This document shows, piece by piece, positions 59,617-64,000 of a stretch of 64,000 bases of DNA; positions within the stretch are counted from its first letter, which is position 1; the number at the start of each line of letters is the position of its first letter. The position numbers and the translations under genes are program-made. This DNA is from Cercis canadensis (Eukaryota; Streptophyta; Magnoliopsida; Fabales; Fabaceae), in assembly GCA_003255065.1 (NCBI GenBank), contig QAOA01001066.1:804900-868899 (forward strand), in the 5' to 3' direction. Below the pieces are notes generated by a model. That model searched no databases, was not told the origin of the DNA, and saw nothing but the letters and a program-made list of their open reading frames with translations.

Positions 59617-60098
59617 ATAGCACCAAAACTTGTGTTTTTAGGACATACCCGTTTCTAAAATGCGAAACGTGTCTCCTTCCCCAAACGCAGAGTTTTTCTT
59701 TTTTGTTTTAATTTTTTTATTTTGCGTTTCGAATCGTGCAAAAATACGTCGCGTATAAAGAGGTTGTTGGCTGCCGGTCACACGAAACGAAGATATTGAA
59801 TGACCGATCATGTGAAACAATGACATTTTGAGGAGCTGGATGACTGGTCACACAGAAATGATGCCGTTTTGGCTGGGGCAAAAATCCTACTTTTTAGGAT
59901 GACACCATTTTACCTGGGACTGAATCCTTTATTCTTCTTCTCGAAATTAGAATTCATAGTAGAGAGCCCTAATTAATAGTGTTAGGAGTTGAATTTTGAT
60001 TGATGATTTGTACTTTGAGTTAATACTTGTTATTTATTATTTATTTGTTAAGAATTAATGGTTAATATATTGAGAATTTTAAGATTTTCCATTATATT

Positions 60099-60132
<34 letters not shown>

Positions 60133-61050
60133 CATATATATGACATCATTTCGTACCCGTGCTACATAGTTTGGTAAATGATTGCAGCGGAGCAAATACT
60201 CAGTGACTCAAGTGAAAGAATATGCCCTTCTCCTTCCAGCCAAAAATAAATAAATAAACGAATTTGTCCAATAGTGAGTACCTCCTTCCATTGCTCATGT
60301 TTGAAATCGCATCACCAATTCACAATTGCCTTTGAGGCTTTGATTTATTGTTACTATTATTTATTAAATTAATGAGTACTCTTTAGAACAAAAAGAAGAA
60401 GCAATTATACACTATTAAATTTAAATAAATTTATTAATATATTCTATAATTCATGCATACCATATTACTATATTTTTTTAGGAAATCATTATTTTTATAT
60501 TTGATTTTGTTAATGACACACTTTATTTAATATTTAAATATAATATAAATTAATTTAACTTTATTTAATATAATAAAGTTTTAGTCAAATATAAAAAAAA
60601 TTAGTTAAAATTAAAATTTTTTTTATATTAATTAAAAATAATTTAATTTATATTATATTTAAACATAAAATAAAATATATTATTAACAAAATAAAATGTG
60701 AACATACCAACTTCTTTTTCTTAAGTAGAAAAAGTTAACTGTTTAATTACACATGGAGACGCATGAGACGTAGGAATCACCAACCGGACCAATAAATGAT
60801 AGGCCAGAGGGACGAGCTCATTCGACTAACTCGTGATCCATGGCCTTACCTAACAAAGAGATGTCCTAAAATAGGGGATTGGTTGATCGGAAAGCTCGTG
60901 GGAGACTTCAATCAAATTAAGAGAAAAATCTAAATATATGGCCAACTCTTCTTGTTGCGCTTCTAACCTTACTACGCCACCCAACCAGCTGATAAAAGGT
61001 CGAATTCCCCAGGGCTGCTGACACTTATATGTTAGTGTATATTTTAGAAA
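59617..61050. other. Gene-free AT-rich stretch
   Basis: Short degenerate repeats of the type GGTCACACGAAACGA/GGTCACACAGAAATGA occur at about 59775-59870. An (AT)n microsatellite lies at 60101-60129. No coding region. Confidence 0.5.
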
Positions 61051-61054
61051 TCGG

Positions 61055-61255
61055 GGATTTTATGATATTACGTAAGTATGTCATACTACATTGATGTGGC
61101 AAGCATACATAATTTTTATATTTTATTATATATAAAATATAATTTATTTAATTTTTTAAACAAACTTAAAAATAGTTAATTTGTACACATGTCATTCATT
61201 TATTGGTTATTCTTATGTAGTATGACATACTACATAAATACTAAAAGTATCTAAG
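61055..61255. mobile_element. Small MITE-like inverted repeat
   Basis: TATGTCATACTACAT near 61075 and its inverse ATGTAGTATGACATA near 61215 bracket ~130 bp of AT-rich sequence; the second copy is itself part of a palindrome ATGTAGTATGACATACTACAT. No target duplication resolved. Confidence 0.45.
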
Positions 61256-61266
61256 AAACCTCCTTT

Positions 61267-62224
61267 NNNNNNNNNNNNNNNNNNNNNNNNNNNNNNNNNN
61301 NNNNNNNNNNNNNNNNNNNNNNNNNNNNNNNNNNNNNNNNNNNNNNNNNNNNNNNNNNNNNNNNNNNNNNNNNNNNNNNNNNNNNNNNNNNNNNNNNNNN
61401 NNNNNNNNNNNNNNNNNNNNNNNNNNNNNNNNNNNNNNNNNNNNNNNNNNNNNNNNNNNNNNNNNNNNNNNNNNNNNNNNNNNNNNNNNNNNNNNNNNNN
61501 NNNNNNNNNNNNNNNNNNNNNNNNNNNNNNNNNNNNNNNNNNNNNNNNNNNNNNNNNNNNNNNNNNNNNNNNNNNNNNNNNNNNNNNNNNNNNNNNNNNN
61601 NNNNNNNNNNNNNNNNNNNNNNNNNNNNNNNNNNNNNNNNNNNNNNNNNNNNNNNNNNNNNNNNNNNNNNNNNNNNNNNNNNNNNNNNNNNNNNNNNNNN
61701 NNNNNNNNNNNNNNNNNNNNNNNNNNNNNNNNNNNNNNNNNNNNNNNNNNNNNNNNNNNNNNNNNNNNNNNNNNNNNNNNNNNNNNNNNNNNNNNNNNNN
61801 NNNNNNNNNNNNNNNNNNNNNNNNNNNNNNNNNNNNNNNNNNNNNNNNNNNNNNNNNNNNNNNNNNNNNNNNNNNNNNNNNNNNNNNNNNNNNNNNNNNN
61901 NNNNNNNNNNNNNNNNNNNNNNNNNNNNNNNNNNNNNNNNNNNNNNNNNNNNNNNNNNNNNNNNNNNNNNNNNNNNNNNNNNNNNNNNNNNNNNNNNNNN
62001 NNNNNNNNNNNNNNNNNNNNNNNNNNNNNNNNNNNNNNNNNNNNNNNNNNNNNNNNNNNNNNNNNNNNNNNNNNNNNNNNNNNNNNNNNNNNNNNNNNNN
62101 NNNNNNNNNNNNNNNNNNNNNNNNNNNNNNNNNNNNNNNNNNNNNNNNNNNNNNNNNNNNNNNNNNNNNNNNNNNNNNNNNNNNNNNNNNNNNNNNNNNN
62201 NNNNNNNNNNNNNNNNNNNNNNNN
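61267..62224. other. Assembly gap (958 N)
   Basis: A run of Ns, followed directly by a T-run. Any translation across it is meaningless. Confidence 1.
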
Positions 62225-62247
62225 TTTTTTTTTTTTTTTTTTTTTTC

Positions 62248-62586
62248 CAATTCACAGGTACATATTAAGGCTTAAAGGTCTTTGAATCACAATTTCACCG
62301 TTTAGATTGTAGATATATGTCTTAGAAACATCTTCACAAAATTTTAACTCGACTCAACGGTGAATGACTATAGATTGCCGGTTTGATGAAAACTATCATA
62401 ATATAGAATCAAAACATATGTTTTAGTATTTTTCGGGCAGTTTTCATTAAATTGACTATTCATAGTCATTTATCATTAGATTGAGCTAAAATTTGGTGGA
62501 AGGTTCCAAAGACATAGATCTAGAATTTGAACGGTGAGATTGTGATTCAAAGACCTTTAAGCCTTGATCTGTACCTATGAATTGAG
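62248..62586. mobile_element. ~340-bp foldback element (near-complete hairpin)
   Basis: The left arm CAATTCACAGGTACATATTA and the reverse of the right arm CAATTCATAGGTACAGATCA begin matched arms of ~160 bp that continue through AAGGCTTAAAGGTCTTTGAA, TCACAATTTCACCGTT and ATGACTAT to a centre near 62415. Non-coding; MITE/foldback type. It lies ~0.9 kb upstream of the DAHP synthase start. Confidence 0.8.
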
Positions 62587-62589
62587 AAA

Positions 62590-63390
62590 ATGATAACTTT
62601 TTTAAATGTTAATTTTGGTATTTTACGCTGAATTAGATTAAAATGATAATTTCTTATTGTCATGTCAATATTTTCATTTAATTTTTAATGTTTGAGAGAC
62701 AGGAACTAAAATTATAATTTTTGTTAAAATATAGGAGTTAAATAGTTTATTTTTTAAAAAAATATCTTAAATTATTCACTTTATTAAAATAAGAGATCAA
62801 AATTATAATTAAGCGTTATATTTATTGCCCTAAAATGTAATGCTCATATTTATATTATATCATATTTGAAAAACTATATACTTTTATATTGATTTCTAAA
62901 AATTATAGAATATTTAATTTTTTATTATAAATATTTACAATTTGTTCTTTGAAAAAAAAAATTATTTTTAAGATAATTGTCATAATTTCATTCATTTTGT
63001 AAAAAAGAAAAGGCAAAAAAGACGACAATCATTAAATAGTCGAATTAATGTGCTATTGTGCTGTATTGGGTAGGTATAGAATTTCAAGTACTTGCCTTCG
63101 GGTAGCTCTAGTTCCATGCCTCCAATGGTAGTTACCACCTGTCACTTGATGGCGTACGCATCACTGTAATTACCAAAATACCCTGCATCCATGTGACCTA
63201 CTGACCTCGTCCTTTATTTTAGGTTTCAAACACGTGCCTCCAAATTAAATTATCATAGTATTATTATTCGGACATCAACTTTATTTACAAAAACGCCCTT
63301 CCCATTTTTGCACCCACCTACCCTCTTGTGCTGTTTTGTTTGACTGTCGAAGTCTACCGAGCCCCTCCCTCTCCCATACTAAGCAAAAAT
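62590..63390. other. Upstream region of DAHP synthase, no other gene
   Basis: AT-rich to about 63050, then mixed sequence leading into the promoter. No coding region. Confidence 0.5.
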
Positions 63391-63397
63391 CAACCTC

Positions 63398-63404
63398 TAT
63401 AAAG
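63398..63404 (+). promoter_or_regulatory. TATA box of the DAHP synthase gene
   Basis: TATAAAG in the context CCTCTATAAAGCCCC, about 118 bp upstream of the ATG. It is followed by a CT-rich stretch and a GAGAGA leader, a normal plant core-promoter layout. This would place transcription start near 63430. Confidence 0.65.
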
Positions 63405-63515
63405 CCCCACCTGAAAGCCCCTCTGTTGTTCGGGTTCCGCTTTTTCTCTCTACGCGCCGAAACGAAAAGAGAAAAGAAGAGAGAGAGAGAACTGCCAAGT
63501 TTGGGATTGAAAACA

Positions 63516-64000
63516 ATGGCACTCTCAAATGCATCTTCTCTTTCTTCGAAATCTTTGTACGAGATTCATGCTTTGTCTACACCCTCTCCTTCTCAGCCCC
63601 ACCAACCCTCTCTCTCGTTCGGCTCCACGAAACATACCCACCAACGTATCTCAGCCGTCCACGCGGCGGAGCCCGCCAAAAATCCTGTTGTAGCCAACAA
63701 GCCCTCCACCACCTCACCGGCGTCGGCGGCGGCGCCCGCTTCTGGAAAATGGACTATTGATAGCTGGAAGTCCAAGAAGGCTTTGCAACTTCCGGAGTAC
63801 CCAGATAAGGATGACCTCGAGTCGGTGCTCAAGACCATTGAGTCCTTCCCCCCTATCGTGTTTGCTGGTGAAGCCAGGAATTTGGAGGAGAGGCTCGCGG
63901 AGGCCGCAATGGGCAATGAGTTCCTCTTGCAAGGTGGGGATTGTGCGGAGAGTTTTAAGGAGTTCAGCGGAAACAACATAAGGGATACTTTTAGAGTGCT
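63516..64000 (+). CDS. DHS: DAHP synthase (class II), chloroplastic, 5' part
   Basis: The ATG at 63516 (AACAATGGC) opens a frame that runs off the window end (161 codons seen, 3' partial). Residues 1-~75 are rich in Ser/Thr/Pro/Ala, as in a plastid transit peptide. The mature enzyme starts near [20 protein letters not shown] (76-95) and continues [40 protein letters not shown] and [20 protein letters not shown]. These are hallmark segments of plant class II 3-deoxy-D-arabino-heptulosonate-7-phosphate synthase; Cys143 in GGDCAES is the conserved metal-site cysteine. It joins phosphoenolpyruvate and erythrose-4-phosphate in the first shikimate step. Which DHS paralogue it is cannot be told. Confidence 0.97.
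   Translation, partial: MALSNASSLSSKSLYEIHALSTPSPSQPHQPSLSFGSTKHTHQRISAVHAAEPAKNPVVANKPSTTSPASAAAPASGKWTIDSWKSKKALQLPEYPDKDDLESVLKTIESFPPIVFAGEARNLEERLAEAAMGNEFLLQGGDCAESFKEFSGNNIRDTFRV

Noticed and set aside
61213-62255. Long minus-strand ORFs of 334-345 codons
   Set aside because: They are translations of the N gap.
63593-63979. 128-codon minus-strand ORF at the window end
   Set aside because: Shadow of the DAHP synthase reading frame on the opposite strand.

Overview
The window is nuclear DNA of a flowering plant, most likely a eudicot and probably woody. The evidence is AT-rich intergenic DNA, many short exons with GT-AG introns, an intron-bearing elongator tRNA-Met, plant-only gene families (wall-associated-kinase-like galacturonan-binding protein, EPFL peptide, UGT85 glycosyltransferase, plastid DAHP synthase) and many small plant transposon relics. 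The species cannot be fixed from the sequence. No prokaryotic feature, CRISPR array or toxin locus was seen. One gap of Ns lies at 61267-62224 and single Ns at 19471, 22756, 25373 and 30404.

Layout. 0-2.5 kb: first exon of a GUB_WAK_bind secreted protein (minus) and tRNA-Met (minus). 2.6-5.2 kb: two converging broken host genes, an alpha/beta-hydrolase fragment (plus) and the 5' part of an LRRC40-like leucine-rich-repeat gene (minus). 5.7-11.4 kb: a block of mobile-element relics (SINE-like, LTR-derived, hAT, Mutator-like, a second hAT). 11.4-17.1 kb: complete NUG2/GNL2-type nucleolar GTPase gene of 11 coding exons, its 5' end directly abutting the second hAT. 17.1-21.7 kb: gene-poor, with tiny retroposon insertions, a long hairpin and a broken S-locus-lectin receptor fragment. 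21.7-24.2 kb: ARMC7-like armadillo gene (minus) carrying an N-bounded partial duplication. 24.5-33.5 kb: inverted-repeat elements, two orphan 3' exons of UGPase, and a duplicated FAR1/MULE-derived fragment. 33.5-36.1 kb: UGT85-like pseudogene split by two inverted-repeat insertions. 36.7-39.8 kb: complete plastid HAD (CbbY-like) hydrolase, 11 exons. 40-44.1 kb: long-TIR element, truncated LINE with target-site duplication, another foldback element, and a hAT-like element carrying a ribosomal protein uL6 (RPL9) fragment. 45.4-45.9 kb: EPFL-type secreted six-cysteine peptide gene. 48.6-53.6 kb: 14-exon conserved plant gene of unknown function. 54.8-58.2 kb: three-exon probable organellar membrane/coiled-coil protein. 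58.4-59.6 kb: non-autonomous hAT with a perfect 8-bp target duplication and a captured 5' piece of a tRNase Z gene. 63.5 kb to the end: 5' part of plastid DAHP synthase, entry enzyme of the shikimate pathway.

The genes are ordinary unlinked housekeeping or signalling loci; there is no cluster acting together. The most interesting material is host-gene debris: two hAT-type elements carrying host coding fragments, nested insertions in a dead glycosyltransferase, and duplications at single Ns that suggest haplotype mis-joins. All exon structures were read by eye from splice sites, reading frame and family resemblance; no alignment was run.
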